A stretch of 64,000 bases of DNA from Pseudomonas tohonis (GTDB lineage: Bacteria > Pseudomonadota > Gammaproteobacteria > Pseudomonadales > Pseudomonadaceae): positions 1,302,001-1,366,000 of the forward strand of contig NZ_AP023189.1 in assembly GCF_012767755.2 (NCBI RefSeq), written 5' to 3'. Numbering within the stretch: the first letter of the stretch is position 1; every line of letters starts with the position of its first letter. This document shows positions 1-8,458 of this stretch, one piece after another. A model generated the notes under the pieces. That model was not told the DNA's origin and did not search any database. It saw nothing but the letters and a program-made list of their open reading frames with translations. The position numbers and the translations under genes were made by a program.

Positions 1-993
1 CACCTGGAAACCGCCATCCTCCACGGCATTCCCACCTTCGTCCTCGGCACCCAGCAGGGCCAGGCGCTGCGCAACGCCATCCAGCGTTTCGCACCCACCA
101 CGGTCGCCGCGTTCCCGCGCAGCTACGTGCTGCTGGTCGAGGGCGGCATCGCCCATGACGAGTTCCCCACCGTGCGCCGCTGGTTCGCCATGGGCGATGC
201 CTCGCACCAGAGCCACATCCGCCGGATCCTCGAAGGCGCGCCGCAGTCGCGCTTCATCGACGCCTTCGGCAGCTCCGAGCTGGGCATGGCACTGTTCCGC
301 AGCGAATCGAGCCTCGGTGCCATCGCCGCCCAGCGCTGCATCGGCCGCCCGGTGGACATCGCCGTGGCCAAGGTGCTCGACCCGCTCAGCGGCGACGAGG
401 TGCAGCCGGGCGAGATCGGCCTGCTCGCCGTGCGCTCGCCCACCGTCACCTCCGGCTACTGGAAGCAGCCGCAGAAGACCGTCGACGCCTGGCGCGGTGG
501 CTACTTCCTCACCGGCGATATCGCCTTCTGCAAGGACGGCGAGTTCTACCAGATCGACCGCGCGGTGGATGTCATCGACTCGCCCGCCGGTGCCCTGCAC
601 ACCCTCCAGCTGGAAGAAGCGGCGCAGCAGGTGGACGGCGTATGCGACGTCACCGTGGTCGGCGTCGACCCGGCCCGCAGCGGTGGCGTCGGCCTGCTCG
701 CCCTGGTCCTGCCGGAGCGCGGCGCGACCGACGCATCGGCCATCGCCGTCCGGGTTCTGCGCACCCTGCACGAGGCCGCGGCGTCGCGTGGCGCACTGGT
801 GGCGGAAGGCTTCATCGCCGTCGCCGTGGTCAGCGACCTGGCGTTCCTGCCCGTCGGCGCCACCGGCAAGGTGCTCAAGCGCCACCTGCGCAGCGTCGCC
901 CAGGCCCTGCTGGCCGGGGAGGGCGGGCAGCAGGTGCAGCACCTGCTGCGCCCCGCCCATCGCCAGCTCGCCACCGCCGGACACGGGCTCTGA
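1..993 (+). CDS. AMP-forming acyl/aryl ligase (ANL superfamily), C-terminal part, cut by the window edge
   Basis: The frame is open from base 1, so the N-terminus lies outside the window and about 330 residues are visible. The C-terminal motifs of adenylate-forming enzymes are present in order: an FGSSELG segment (A5-like), LTGDIAF (A7-like), IDRAVDVI (A8-like hinge) and GATGKVLKRHLR near the end, with the A10 lysine. Enzymes of this family activate a carboxylate with ATP and pass it to CoA or a carrier protein; the substrate cannot be read here. The stop is followed 34 bp later by a methyltransferase gene, the second of nine same-strand genes, so this ligase probably starts or feeds a biosynthetic pathway. 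No carrier-protein domain is fused at the C-terminus. Confidence 0.8.
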   Translation, partial: HLETAILHGIPTFVLGTQQGQALRNAIQRFAPTTVAAFPRSYVLLVEGGIAHDEFPTVRRWFAMGDASHQSHIRRILEGAPQSRFIDAFGSSELGMALFRSESSLGAIAAQRCIGRPVDIAVAKVLDPLSGDEVQPGEIGLLAVRSPTVTSGYWKQPQKTVDAWRGGYFLTGDIAFCKDGEFYQIDRAVDVIDSPAGALHTLQLEEAAQQVDGVCDVTVVGVDPARSGGVGLLALVLPERGATDASAIAVRVLRTLHEAAASRGALVAEGFIAVAVVSDLAFLPVGATGKVLKRHLRSVAQALLAGEGGQQVQHLLRPAHRQLATAGHGL

Positions 994-1027
994 GCTGCAG
1001 GCCGGCCACCCCACAAGGAATCCCAGC

Positions 1028-1741
1028 ATGACCCAAGCAACCTACGAGACCGGCGCACTGGCGTCGGTCCGCCAGCGCCTCGCCGCCGCCGAAGCCGACG
1101 GGCAGACGGAGTACGAATGCATGGGCCGCAGTTTCGCGGTGCATGACGGCGTATTCCCGCCGACCCACTTCCAGTCCACCGGCATCTTCACCCGCCACCT
1201 GCCCTACCCCCGGGGCGGGCGCCTGCTGGAGATCGGCTGCGGCGCCGGCGTCACCGCCGTCACCGCCGCCCTTGAAGGCTGCCGCGAAGTGGTGGCCAGC
1301 GACATCAGCGAGGCGGCCGTGCGCAACACCCGCGCCAATGCCGCGCGCCATGGCGTGACCGGGAAGATGTCGATCCGCCAGGGCGACCTGTTCGAGGTAC
1401 TGGAGCCGGGCGAGCGTTTCGACGTCATCTTCTGGAACTCCAACTTCGTCTTCGTCGAGGCCGAACACGTCTTCGACAAGGCCATCATGCTCGCCTTCTG
1501 CGACCCGGGTTACGCCGCCCACAAACGCTTCCTCGACGAGGCCCCCGAGCATCTGGCCGACGGCGGCATGCTGCTCATGGGCTTCAGCAGCCAGGGTGAT
1601 GGCGGCGCACTGGAGGCGATGCTCGCCGAGCACGGCTACGGCTCGCGCCGGGTCGCCTCGGTGACCGGCCAGGGCGCGGGCGCACCGCGCTACGACATCC
1701 TCCAGCTCCTGCCGGGTGCGCACGCACCCGCAGGCGCCTGA
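1028..1741 (+). CDS. SAM-dependent methyltransferase, class I fold
   Basis: This 237-residue protein starts at ATG 1028 behind AAGGA. Motif I (LLEIGCGAGVTAV) gives the SAM-binding glycine loop and is followed by an acidic strand end (VVASDISEAAV). The overall pattern resembles small-domain methyltransferases such as HemK/PrmC, but the NPPY-type substrate motif is replaced by WNSNFVF. An amino-group of glutamine is therefore not the obvious acceptor, and an O-, N- or C-methylation of a small metabolite is more likely from context. It sits between the ligase and a flavin monooxygenase in the same operon. The exact reaction is unknown. Confidence 0.8.
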   Translation: MTQATYETGALASVRQRLAAAEADGQTEYECMGRSFAVHDGVFPPTHFQSTGIFTRHLPYPRGGRLLEIGCGAGVTAVTAALEGCREVVASDISEAAVRNTRANAARHGVTGKMSIRQGDLFEVLEPGERFDVIFWNSNFVFVEAEHVFDKAIMLAFCDPGYAAHKRFLDEAPEHLADGGMLLMGFSSQGDGGALEAMLAEHGYGSRRVASVTGQGAGAPRYDILQLLPGAHAPAGA

Positions 1742-1763
1742 CCGGCAGCGACGGAGCCTCATC

Positions 1764-3494
1764 GTGAGCACAGGCCAGAAGACCCAGCACGCCGCCGTGG
1801 CCATCGTCGGCGGCGGCCCCGTGGGGATGATGCTCGCGCTGTTCCTGGACCACCACGGCGTGCCCGTGGTGCTGTTCAACAGCGAGCGCAACACCCGCTG
1901 GCACCCCAAGGGCAACACCCACAACTCGCGCACCATGGAGCACTACCGGCGCCTGGGCCTGGCGGAGGCCATCCGCCGCCTCGGCCTGCCCGAGGACCAC
2001 CCGCGCGACGTCGCCTACTTCACCCGACTCAACGCCTGGGAGTTGGCGCGCCTGGACATGCCCTCCGAGCGCGAGCGCATGGCGGCGGCCCGCGCCGCCG
2101 AGGACACCGACCAGGTGCCCGAGCCGCTGCTGCGGGCCAACCAGATGTACGTCGAGCGCTTCCTCCTCGAACACATCCGCACCCGGCCCAACATCCAGCT
2201 GCGCTTCGGCTGGCGGGTCAGCGGCTTCGAGCAGGACGCCGACGGCGTGCGCCTGATCGCCGTGGAGAGCGCCAGCGGCGAAGCCCTGGAGCACTGGCGC
2301 GCCGACTACCTGGTGGGGTGCGACGGCGGGCAGAGTTTCGTCCGCCGCACCCTCGGCATCGGCTACCTGGGGCCGGACGGCTCCAGTGGCGGCTTCCTCA
2401 GCGGGCGCATGTTCTCCAGCCACGTGCGTGTCCCTGCGCTGCACCGCGACATCCTCCCCGACCGCAAGGCCTGGATGTACAACGTGGTGGCGCCCGACGC
2501 GCGCATGCTGCTGATCAGCCTGGATGGCGAGGACGAGTTCCTGCTCATGACCCAGGCACGTTCCCACGACGAGATGCCCCAGGACGACCGGGTGATCGCC
2601 GCCATCCGCCAGGGCGTCGGTGCCGACGTCGAGGTCGAGGTGCTGGCTCACGCCGTGTGGCATGGCGGCCTGGCCCTGGTGGCCGAGCGCTTCTCCGACC
2701 GCCGGGTGTTCCTCGCCGGCGATGCCACGCACCTGTTCTCGCCCACCGGCGGCTTCGGCATGAACACCGGCATCGACGGCGCCGCCAACCTCGCCTGGAA
2801 ACTGGCCGCCGCCATCCAGGGCTGGGCCGGGGAAGGGCTGCTGGCGTCCTACGAGCTGGAGCGGCGCCCGGTCACCCTGCGCAACACCGAAGCCGCGCGC
2901 CAGCTCACCCAGCGCGTGGGCAAGGTGGAGGTGCCCGCCGCCGTCGAGGCCCGGGGCACCGAGGGCGACCGGGCACGCGCGCAGCTCGGCGTGTCGCTGC
3001 GCGGCTTCCGGGGGCAGTTCACCTCCATCGGCGTCGAACTCGGCGCCCGCTACGACGCCTCCCCCATCGTCTGGCAGCAGGGCCAGCCGCCGGCGGACGA
3101 CCCGCTGCACTACCGGCCCAGCACCGTGCCCGGCGGGCGCCTGCCGCACCTGTGGCTGCCCGCTGGCGACGGCACGCGGCGCTCGGTCTTCGACCTGCTC
3201 GGGGCGGGGTTCACCCTGCTCCGGGTCGGGCCCGATGCGCCCTCGGTGGAGCGCCTGCGCGAGGCCGCCGCGGCCCGGGGCATCCCGTTGACGGTGGTGG
3301 AGCTGCCGGCCAGCGCGCGTGACTGCTACCGGGTCGCCCTGTTGCTGGTGCGCCCTGACCAGCACATCGGCTGGCGTGGCGACGACGTGCCGGAAGACGC
3401 CGGCGCGGTACTGGAAAAGCTGGTGGGGCACGGCTGCGCCGTGCACCCGAAGGAAGGCCAGGCGCTGGTTGGCGTCCTGGGTGCGGTTGGCTAG
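1764..3494 (+). CDS. Class A FAD-dependent aromatic-type monooxygenase (PheA/MhpA-like)
   Basis: This 576-residue protein has the three class A hydroxylase fingerprints. The N-terminal GGGPVGMMLALFL loop binds FAD, the YLVGCDGGQSFVRR motif (DG) contacts FAD and NAD(P)H, and RVFLAGDATHLFSPTGG (GD) binds the ribityl chain. The last 130 residues look like the thioredoxin-fold tail of phenol hydroxylase-like enzymes, ending with a VRPDQHIGWRGDD segment. I chose GTG 1764 because ACGGAG lies 7 nt upstream and the gene then starts just after the methyltransferase stop; an ATG at 1716 would overlap that gene. The family hydroxylates phenols or oxidises polyketide-like aromatics. The substrate here is unknown. 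Confidence 0.85.
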   Translation: MSTGQKTQHAAVAIVGGGPVGMMLALFLDHHGVPVVLFNSERNTRWHPKGNTHNSRTMEHYRRLGLAEAIRRLGLPEDHPRDVAYFTRLNAWELARLDMPSERERMAAARAAEDTDQVPEPLLRANQMYVERFLLEHIRTRPNIQLRFGWRVSGFEQDADGVRLIAVESASGEALEHWRADYLVGCDGGQSFVRRTLGIGYLGPDGSSGGFLSGRMFSSHVRVPALHRDILPDRKAWMYNVVAPDARMLLISLDGEDEFLLMTQARSHDEMPQDDRVIAAIRQGVGADVEVEVLAHAVWHGGLALVAERFSDRRVFLAGDATHLFSPTGGFGMNTGIDGAANLAWKLAAAIQGWAGEGLLASYELERRPVTLRNTEAARQLTQRVGKVEVPAAVEARGTEGDRARAQLGVSLRGFRGQFTSIGVELGARYDASPIVWQQGQPPADDPLHYRPSTVPGGRLPHLWLPAGDGTRRSVFDLLGAGFTLLRVGPDAPSVERLREAAAARGIPLTVVELPASARDCYRVALLLVRPDQHIGWRGDDVPEDAGAVLEKLVGHGCAVHPKEGQALVGVLGAVG

Positions 3495-3530
3495 ATCAAC
3501 GACCGGGTCGACGACCCGCAAGGAGGATGT

Positions 3531-4256
3531 ATGAGTTCACTGGAAGCCGGCTTCGAGGTCGGCGCGGTGCTGGAGCAGGACCTGCAATCGGACTACGCCG
3601 AGGACGCCGCGGAGAACGCAGCGGCCTTCGCCCTGATCGAGGACGACCCCGATCCGCAGGTGGTCAACGGCGAGCCGGAGGGTGCCTCGATCCGCTTCGT
3701 CAAGACCGGCGAAACCACCCGTGGCCGCTACCTGATGGCCAAGGTGGAGATCCCCCCGGGCTCGGGCCCGCCGCTGCACGTGCACACCCGCACGGACGAG
3801 TGGTTCTACGCCCCCGACGGCGGCGTGGTGATGCTCATGGGCACGCGCACCTACACCGACATGGACAACCCGCCGGACGTCTCCGGGCGCGACACCATCC
3901 GCATGATCCCCATGAAGAAGGGCGCCATGGTCTTCGGCCGACGCAACCACATCCACGGCTTCCTCAACATCTCCGACAAGACCGTGATGATGTGGCTGGT
4001 GTGGACCCCCGACACCCCCGAAGTGACCTTGAAGGACTACTTCGAATCCATCGCCCGGCCGATCCTCCCGGGCGTCCGGGGCGCACGCAACAACCCGATC
4101 GTGCAGCTCAAGGCGGTCAGCGAGGCGCGCGACTACGGAATGATGTTCAGCACCGATTTCTGGCAATACGCCGAGAAGGTGGAGGAGGGCGAGGCGCCCT
4201 TCGGCAAGAACCTGGACGGCCTGATCAGGCTGTTCGAATCCGCCAAGCAGGCGTGA
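3531..4256 (+). CDS. Cupin-domain protein, quercetinase-like
   Basis: This 241-residue protein starts behind AAGGAGG. Cupin motif 1 is clear (PPLHVHTRTDEWFYAPDGG, giving two His and a Glu metal ligand), and motif 2 follows (GRRNHIHGFLN, with the last His). A complete His/His/Glu/His site suggests an active mononuclear metal enzyme rather than a structural cupin. Family members include quercetin-type dioxygenases, cyclases and isomerases. Lying next to a flavin hydroxylase, it could open or rearrange a hydroxylated ring; that is inference. There is no signal peptide. Confidence 0.8.
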   Translation: MSSLEAGFEVGAVLEQDLQSDYAEDAAENAAAFALIEDDPDPQVVNGEPEGASIRFVKTGETTRGRYLMAKVEIPPGSGPPLHVHTRTDEWFYAPDGGVVMLMGTRTYTDMDNPPDVSGRDTIRMIPMKKGAMVFGRRNHIHGFLNISDKTVMMWLVWTPDTPEVTLKDYFESIARPILPGVRGARNNPIVQLKAVSEARDYGMMFSTDFWQYAEKVEEGEAPFGKNLDGLIRLFESAKQA

Positions 4257-4290
4257 AGACGCGACAACCCAACAAGGAACGAGGTGACAC

Positions 4291-5055
4291 ATGAGTATTC
4301 TGGCGAACAAGACCGCGATCGTGACCGGGGCCAGCTCCGGCATCGGCTTCGAGGCCGCGAAGCTCTTCGCGAAGGAGGGCGCCAAGGTGGTGGCCGTGGC
4401 ACGCCGGGGCGAGGCCCTGGAACGGCTGGTGGACGAGATCACCGCCGCCGGCGGCGTGGCCGTGGCCCTGGCCGGCGACGTCAAGGACGAGCGCTGCGTG
4501 CGTGAAGCCGTGGCCCTGGCGGTGAGCCGCTTCGGCGGCCTCGACATCGCCTTCAACAACGCCGGCTCCATGGGCGCGCTGGGTGCGGTGACCGATATCA
4601 GCGTCGAGGGCTGGCACGACACGATCGACACCAACCTGACCAGCGCTTTTCTCTGCGCGCGCCACCAGATCCCCGAGCTGCTCAAGCGCCCCGGCGGCTC
4701 GCTGATCTTCACCTCCTCCTTCGTCGGCCACAGCGTCGGCTTCCCCGGCATGGCCGCCTATGCGGCGAGCAAGGCCGGCCTGGTCGGGCTGACCCGCACC
4801 CTGGCGGCCGAATACGGCGCCCAGGGCCTGCGCGTCAACGTGCTGCTGCCGGGCGGCACCGACACCGAGATGGGCCGCGCCGCCGCCTCCACCGCTGAGC
4901 AGAAGGCCTTCGTCGAGAGCATCCACGCGCTCAAGCGCATGGCGCGCCCGGAGGAGATCGCCCAGTCGGCGCTGTACCTGGCCTCCGATGCCTCGAGCTT
5001 CGTCACCGGTACGACCCTGTTCGTGGAAGGCGGCGTGACCATCACCCGCACGTGA
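4291..5055 (+). CDS. Short-chain dehydrogenase/reductase (classical SDR)
   Basis: This 254-residue protein has the full classical SDR set: TGASSGIG cofactor loop, NNAG, a catalytic Ser in the FTSSFVG strand, and YAASK with Tyr and Lys. The ending (ASDASSFVTGTTLFVEGG) is typical of FabG-like oxidoreductases. It starts at ATG 4291 behind AAGGAACGAGG, 34 bp after the cupin. It probably interconverts an alcohol and a ketone on the pathway intermediate with NAD(P)(H). A second SDR lies further along the same operon. Confidence 0.85.
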   Translation: MSILANKTAIVTGASSGIGFEAAKLFAKEGAKVVAVARRGEALERLVDEITAAGGVAVALAGDVKDERCVREAVALAVSRFGGLDIAFNNAGSMGALGAVTDISVEGWHDTIDTNLTSAFLCARHQIPELLKRPGGSLIFTSSFVGHSVGFPGMAAYAASKAGLVGLTRTLAAEYGAQGLRVNVLLPGGTDTEMGRAAASTAEQKAFVESIHALKRMARPEEIAQSALYLASDASSFVTGTTLFVEGGVTITRT

Positions 5056-5059
5056 ACCG

Positions 5060-5080
5060 GCGGGGGCCTCGCGCCCCCGC
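5060..5080 (+). other. Intercistronic GC hairpin between SDR and GMC genes
   Basis: The arms GCGGGGGC (5060-5067) and GCCCCCGC (5073-5080) are perfect with a 5-nt loop. There is no U-tract, so it is more likely a transcript-stability or processing hairpin than a terminator. Confidence 0.5.
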
Positions 5081-5110
5081 TCCAGGAAGCCGACCCGTTC
5101 AGGAACGAAC

Positions 5111-6829
5111 ATGAAGAACCGCAACCCTTTCCCGTCGCTCGATCCGCTCGTTGAAGGCGCAGCCGGCTTCGGCGCCTCCGGCCGACGCGATTTCCTCTCC
5201 CGTCTGCTGGCCCTTGGGGCTGGCGCCGGTGCCGCGAGCCTGGGCCTGCTGCCCGCCGCCACGCTGGCCGGCGAGCCGGGAGGCCGCCCGTCCCACCGCC
5301 AGGACTACGACTACGTGATCGTCGGTGCCGGCTCCTCCGGTTGCCTGCTGGCCGACCGCCTGTCCGCCACCGGCGCCTCGGTGCTGCTGATCGAGGCCGG
5401 CAGCCACCGCATCGACCAGCCGAAGATCCGCGAAGTGGCGCTGTGGCTGCAGAACATCGGCAGCGACACCGACTGGGCCCGCCAGAGCACGCCGCAGGCG
5501 CAGCTCGACAGCCGCCAGCAGGCGCTGGCCGCCGGCAAGGTGGTGGGTGGCTCCGGCAGCATCAATGCGATGATCTGGCTGCGCGGCGACCCCCGCGACC
5601 TGGCCCAGTGGCAGCGCCACGTCGGCGGCCCCTGGAGCGTCGAGGCACTGCACCGCGCCTACGACGACATGGCGCGCCCGGTCGGCAGCCCCAGCCAGGG
5701 CCCCTCGCGCATCCGCGTCGGCCGCTACGCCGACCCGCACCCGCTCACCGCCGCCTACCTCGGCGCCAGTGCCGACACCGGCCTGCGCACCATCGAGCTG
5801 AACGCCGGCCGCCCGCTCGACGGCGCCGGGGTCACCGAGGTCAACGCTACCGCCGACGGCTACCGCGTCGGCCCGGCCCAGGCCTTCCTGGTGCCGGCCC
5901 TGGCGCGGCGCAACCTCAGCGTGCTGTCCGACGCGCTGATCACCAACCTGATCATCCAGGGCAACCGCTGCCAGGGTGTGCGCGTGCTGGTGGACAACGC
6001 CCTGGTGCAGATCCGCGCCAGCCGCGAGACCATCCTCTGCGCCGGCACCTGCGAGTCGCCCAAGCTGCTGATGCTCTCCGGCATCGGCCCGCTGGACGAG
6101 CTGCGCGCCCAGGGCATCCCGGTGCGCCAGCACCTGCCGGCGGTGGGGCGCAACCTGCAGGACCACCTGCTGCTGAGCCTGCAGTACCGCTCCCGGGTGT
6201 TCGTGCCGCCGCAGCTGTCCAACGGCGTGTCGACCATGTCGTACTACAGCAATGGCCCGGCGCACCTCGCCCCGGACGTTCAGGTGGCCGGCATGCAGTA
6301 CCCCTTTGGCCCGCTGCAGGCGCCGGCCGGCGGCTCCTACACCCTGATCCCCTTCCTCGCCAAGCCGCGCAGCCGTGGCCGCGCGCGCCTGGCCGGCACG
6401 GACCCGCGCCAGAACATGCTGCTGGACCCGGGCTACCTCGGCGAGCGCATTGACCGCGACAACATGGTCTTCGCCCTCGAACGCGGCCTGGCCCTGGGCG
6501 CGAGCCGGGCGCTGGCCGGGTTCAACGGCGGCCTCTACCCGGCGGACCCACTGCGCACCTACGCCGAGAAGCTCGCCTTCATCGCCCGCAACGCCGGCCC
6601 CGGCCTGCACTACACCGGCACCTGCTCCGCCGGCCGCGACCCGGCCCGCAGCGTGGTGGATGCGCGCTTTCGGGTCTGGGGCGTGGACGGGCTGCGGGTG
6701 GTGGACGCCTCGGTGATCCCCGAGATGCCGGCGGTGAACATCCACGCCTCGGTGCTCAGCGTCGCCCAGCTCGCCGCGCGGGTGCTGGTGGAGGAGCGCC
6801 GCTCGCACCATCACCCCGCAATGGCCTGA
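5111..6829 (+). CDS. GMC-family FAD oxidoreductase with a Tat signal
   Basis: This 572-residue protein has an N-terminal twin-arginine signal: GRRDFLSRL with the arginines at residues 25-26, then an alanine/glycine/leucine-rich hydrophobic stretch. The FAD loop VIVGAGSSGCLLADRL and the GMC end (HYTGTC, then LRVVDASVIPEMPAVN) are present; the His of HYTGTC and the Asn of AVN match the usual His/Asn catalytic pair. Tat export would place a folded FAD enzyme in the periplasm. GMC enzymes oxidise alcohols, sugars or choline. Other members of the operon look cytoplasmic, so this step may act on an exported product. It starts at ATG 5111 behind AGGAACGA. Confidence 0.85.
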   Translation: MKNRNPFPSLDPLVEGAAGFGASGRRDFLSRLLALGAGAGAASLGLLPAATLAGEPGGRPSHRQDYDYVIVGAGSSGCLLADRLSATGASVLLIEAGSHRIDQPKIREVALWLQNIGSDTDWARQSTPQAQLDSRQQALAAGKVVGGSGSINAMIWLRGDPRDLAQWQRHVGGPWSVEALHRAYDDMARPVGSPSQGPSRIRVGRYADPHPLTAAYLGASADTGLRTIELNAGRPLDGAGVTEVNATADGYRVGPAQAFLVPALARRNLSVLSDALITNLIIQGNRCQGVRVLVDNALVQIRASRETILCAGTCESPKLLMLSGIGPLDELRAQGIPVRQHLPAVGRNLQDHLLLSLQYRSRVFVPPQLSNGVSTMSYYSNGPAHLAPDVQVAGMQYPFGPLQAPAGGSYTLIPFLAKPRSRGRARLAGTDPRQNMLLDPGYLGERIDRDNMVFALERGLALGASRALAGFNGGLYPADPLRTYAEKLAFIARNAGPGLHYTGTCSAGRDPARSVVDARFRVWGVDGLRVVDASVIPEMPAVNIHASVLSVAQLAARVLVEERRSHHHPAMA

Positions 6830-6835
6830 GCCGCT

Positions 6836-6863
6836 GCCCGCGCCTGATCGGCGCGGGCCTTTT
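6836..6863 (+). terminator. Intrinsic terminator inside the operon, after the GMC gene
   Basis: GCCCGCGCC (6836-6844) and GGCGCGGGC (6850-6858) form a perfect 9-bp stem with a 5-nt loop, followed by C and four T. It lies 7 bp after the GMC stop and 24 bp before the next start, so expression of the last three genes may be lowered or need a promoter of their own. Confidence 0.7.
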
Positions 6864-6886
6864 CCCAACGAATCCGAGGTACCGCC

Positions 6887-7657
6887 ATGAAGACCCTGCT
6901 GGCCGAGAAGGCCGAGTTGATCGACCAGAGCGTCGACGCCATGAAGACCCACCTGGTGGCGACGGAGCGGCCCTTGCGCGAGAAGGTCGCGCTGACCTGC
7001 CGCATCCTCTTCACCCACGGGCATGATTCCGGCCTCGCCGGGCAGATCACCGCGCGCACCGAGACCCCGGGCCGCTACCTGACCCAGCGCCTGGGGCTGG
7101 GCTTCGACGAGATCACCCCGGCCAACCTGCTGGAGGTGGACGAGGACCTGGTGGTGATGGCCGGCGACGGCATGGCCAACCCGGCCAATCGCTTCCATTC
7201 CTGGATCTACCGCGCGCGAGCCGACGTCAACTGCATCGTCCACACCCACCCCATGCACGCCAGCGCGCTGTCGCTGCTGGAGCGCCCGCTGAAGGTGGCG
7301 CACATGGACAGCTGCATGCTCTACGACGAGGTGTCCTTCCTCGCGCGCTGGCCGGGCGTACCGGTGGGCAACGAGGAGGGCGAGCTGATCGCCTCGGTGC
7401 TGGAGCACCGGCGCGCCGCGCTGCTCGCCCACCATGGCCTGGTGATCGCCGCGCGCAGCGTCGAGGAAGCCTGCGTGCTCGCCGTGCAGGTAGAGCGCAC
7501 GGCGCGCATGCAGCTGCTGGCCGAGGCGGCGGGGGAGATCCGCGACATCGACCCGGCGCTGGCCCGCGAGGCCCACGACTGGATCCTCCAGCCCACGCGC
7601 AGCCGCGCCACCTTCGACTATTTCGCCCGCCGCGCCCTGCGCGAGCTGCCGTTCTGA
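6887..7657 (+). CDS. Class II aldolase/adducin-fold enzyme
   Basis: This 256-residue protein has the zinc-binding pattern of the class II aldolase family: HTHPMH for the first two His and LAHHGLV for the third. The family also includes sugar-phosphate epimerases, dehydratases and aromatic-acid decarboxylases. The stretch where fuculose-phosphate aldolase has its catalytic Glu reads NPANRFHSWIY, without Glu, so retro-aldol chemistry on a sugar phosphate is not assured and decarboxylation is a real alternative. It starts at ATG 6887 after an internal terminator and is 29 bp from the next SDR. The substrate is unknown. Confidence 0.75.
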   Translation: MKTLLAEKAELIDQSVDAMKTHLVATERPLREKVALTCRILFTHGHDSGLAGQITARTETPGRYLTQRLGLGFDEITPANLLEVDEDLVVMAGDGMANPANRFHSWIYRARADVNCIVHTHPMHASALSLLERPLKVAHMDSCMLYDEVSFLARWPGVPVGNEEGELIASVLEHRRAALLAHHGLVIAARSVEEACVLAVQVERTARMQLLAEAAGEIRDIDPALAREAHDWILQPTRSRATFDYFARRALRELPF

Positions 7658-7686
7658 CCCATCACCCTTTCCTGCGAGGTATCGCC

Positions 7687-8433
7687 ATGCAGCACTCCTT
7701 GCTTTCCAAGAACGCCCTGGTCACCGGGGCCTCCCGTGGCATCGGCAAGGCCACGGCCCTGGCCCTCGGCGCCGCCGGTGCCTATGTGCTGGTGCACTGC
7801 AACCGTGGCCTCGACGAGGCCCACGGCGTGGTCACCGAGATCCGCGACCGGGGTGGCCGCGCCGACGTGCTGGTGGCCGACCTCGCCAGCGCCGATGGGC
7901 CGCGCATCCTCGCCGCCGAAGTGGGCGAGCGCGTGCGTCGCCTGGATGTGCTGGTGGCCAGCGCCGGCATCGCCCAGACGGCGAAGCTGGAGGACACGCG
8001 CATCGAGGACTTCGATCGCCTGTTCGCGGTCAACGTGCGTGCGCCGTTCTTCCTGGTCCAGCAACTGCTGCCGTTGCTGGGCGAGGGCAGCAGCCTGGTG
8101 ATGATCTCGTCCCTGGGCGCGCGCTCGGCGGTCGGCGATATCCCCGCCTATGCCGCCACCAAGGGCGCGCTGGACACCCTGGTGCTGCACTTCGCCCAGG
8201 CGCTCGGCGGGCGCGGCATCCGCGTCAACGGCCTGGCCCCAGGGGTGGTGGACACCGAGATGTCCAGCTTCGTGCGCAGCGACGAAGGGCGCGACTTCGT
8301 GCTCGGCATCCAGGCGCTGCAGCGCGTGGCGCAGCCGGAGGACATCGCCGATGCGGCGCTGTTCCTGGCCTCCGACGCCTCGCGCTGGATCACCGGGGAC
8401 ATCCTCAGCGTCGACGGCGGCACCAAGCTGTAA
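7687..8433 (+). CDS. Second short-chain dehydrogenase/reductase
   Basis: This 248-residue classical SDR has TGASRGIG, an ASAG in place of NNAG, MISSLGARS with the catalytic Ser, and YAATK. The tail (ASDASRWITGDILSVDGG) is FabG-like. It differs widely from the SDR at 4291-5055, so the two are unlikely to be recent duplicates and may act at different steps. It follows the aldolase-fold gene by 29 bp and precedes the acyltransferase by 25 bp. Confidence 0.85.
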   Translation: MQHSLLSKNALVTGASRGIGKATALALGAAGAYVLVHCNRGLDEAHGVVTEIRDRGGRADVLVADLASADGPRILAAEVGERVRRLDVLVASAGIAQTAKLEDTRIEDFDRLFAVNVRAPFFLVQQLLPLLGEGSSLVMISSLGARSAVGDIPAYAATKGALDTLVLHFAQALGGRGIRVNGLAPGVVDTEMSSFVRSDEGRDFVLGIQALQRVAQPEDIADAALFLASDASRWITGDILSVDGGTKL

Positions 8434-8458
8434 CCACGGGCCGCCAGGGGTAGACACC

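Noticed and set aside
875-3521. Long minus-strand frames opposite the methyltransferase and monooxygenase genes
   Set aside because: No motif, and they mirror the codon bias of the plus-strand genes.
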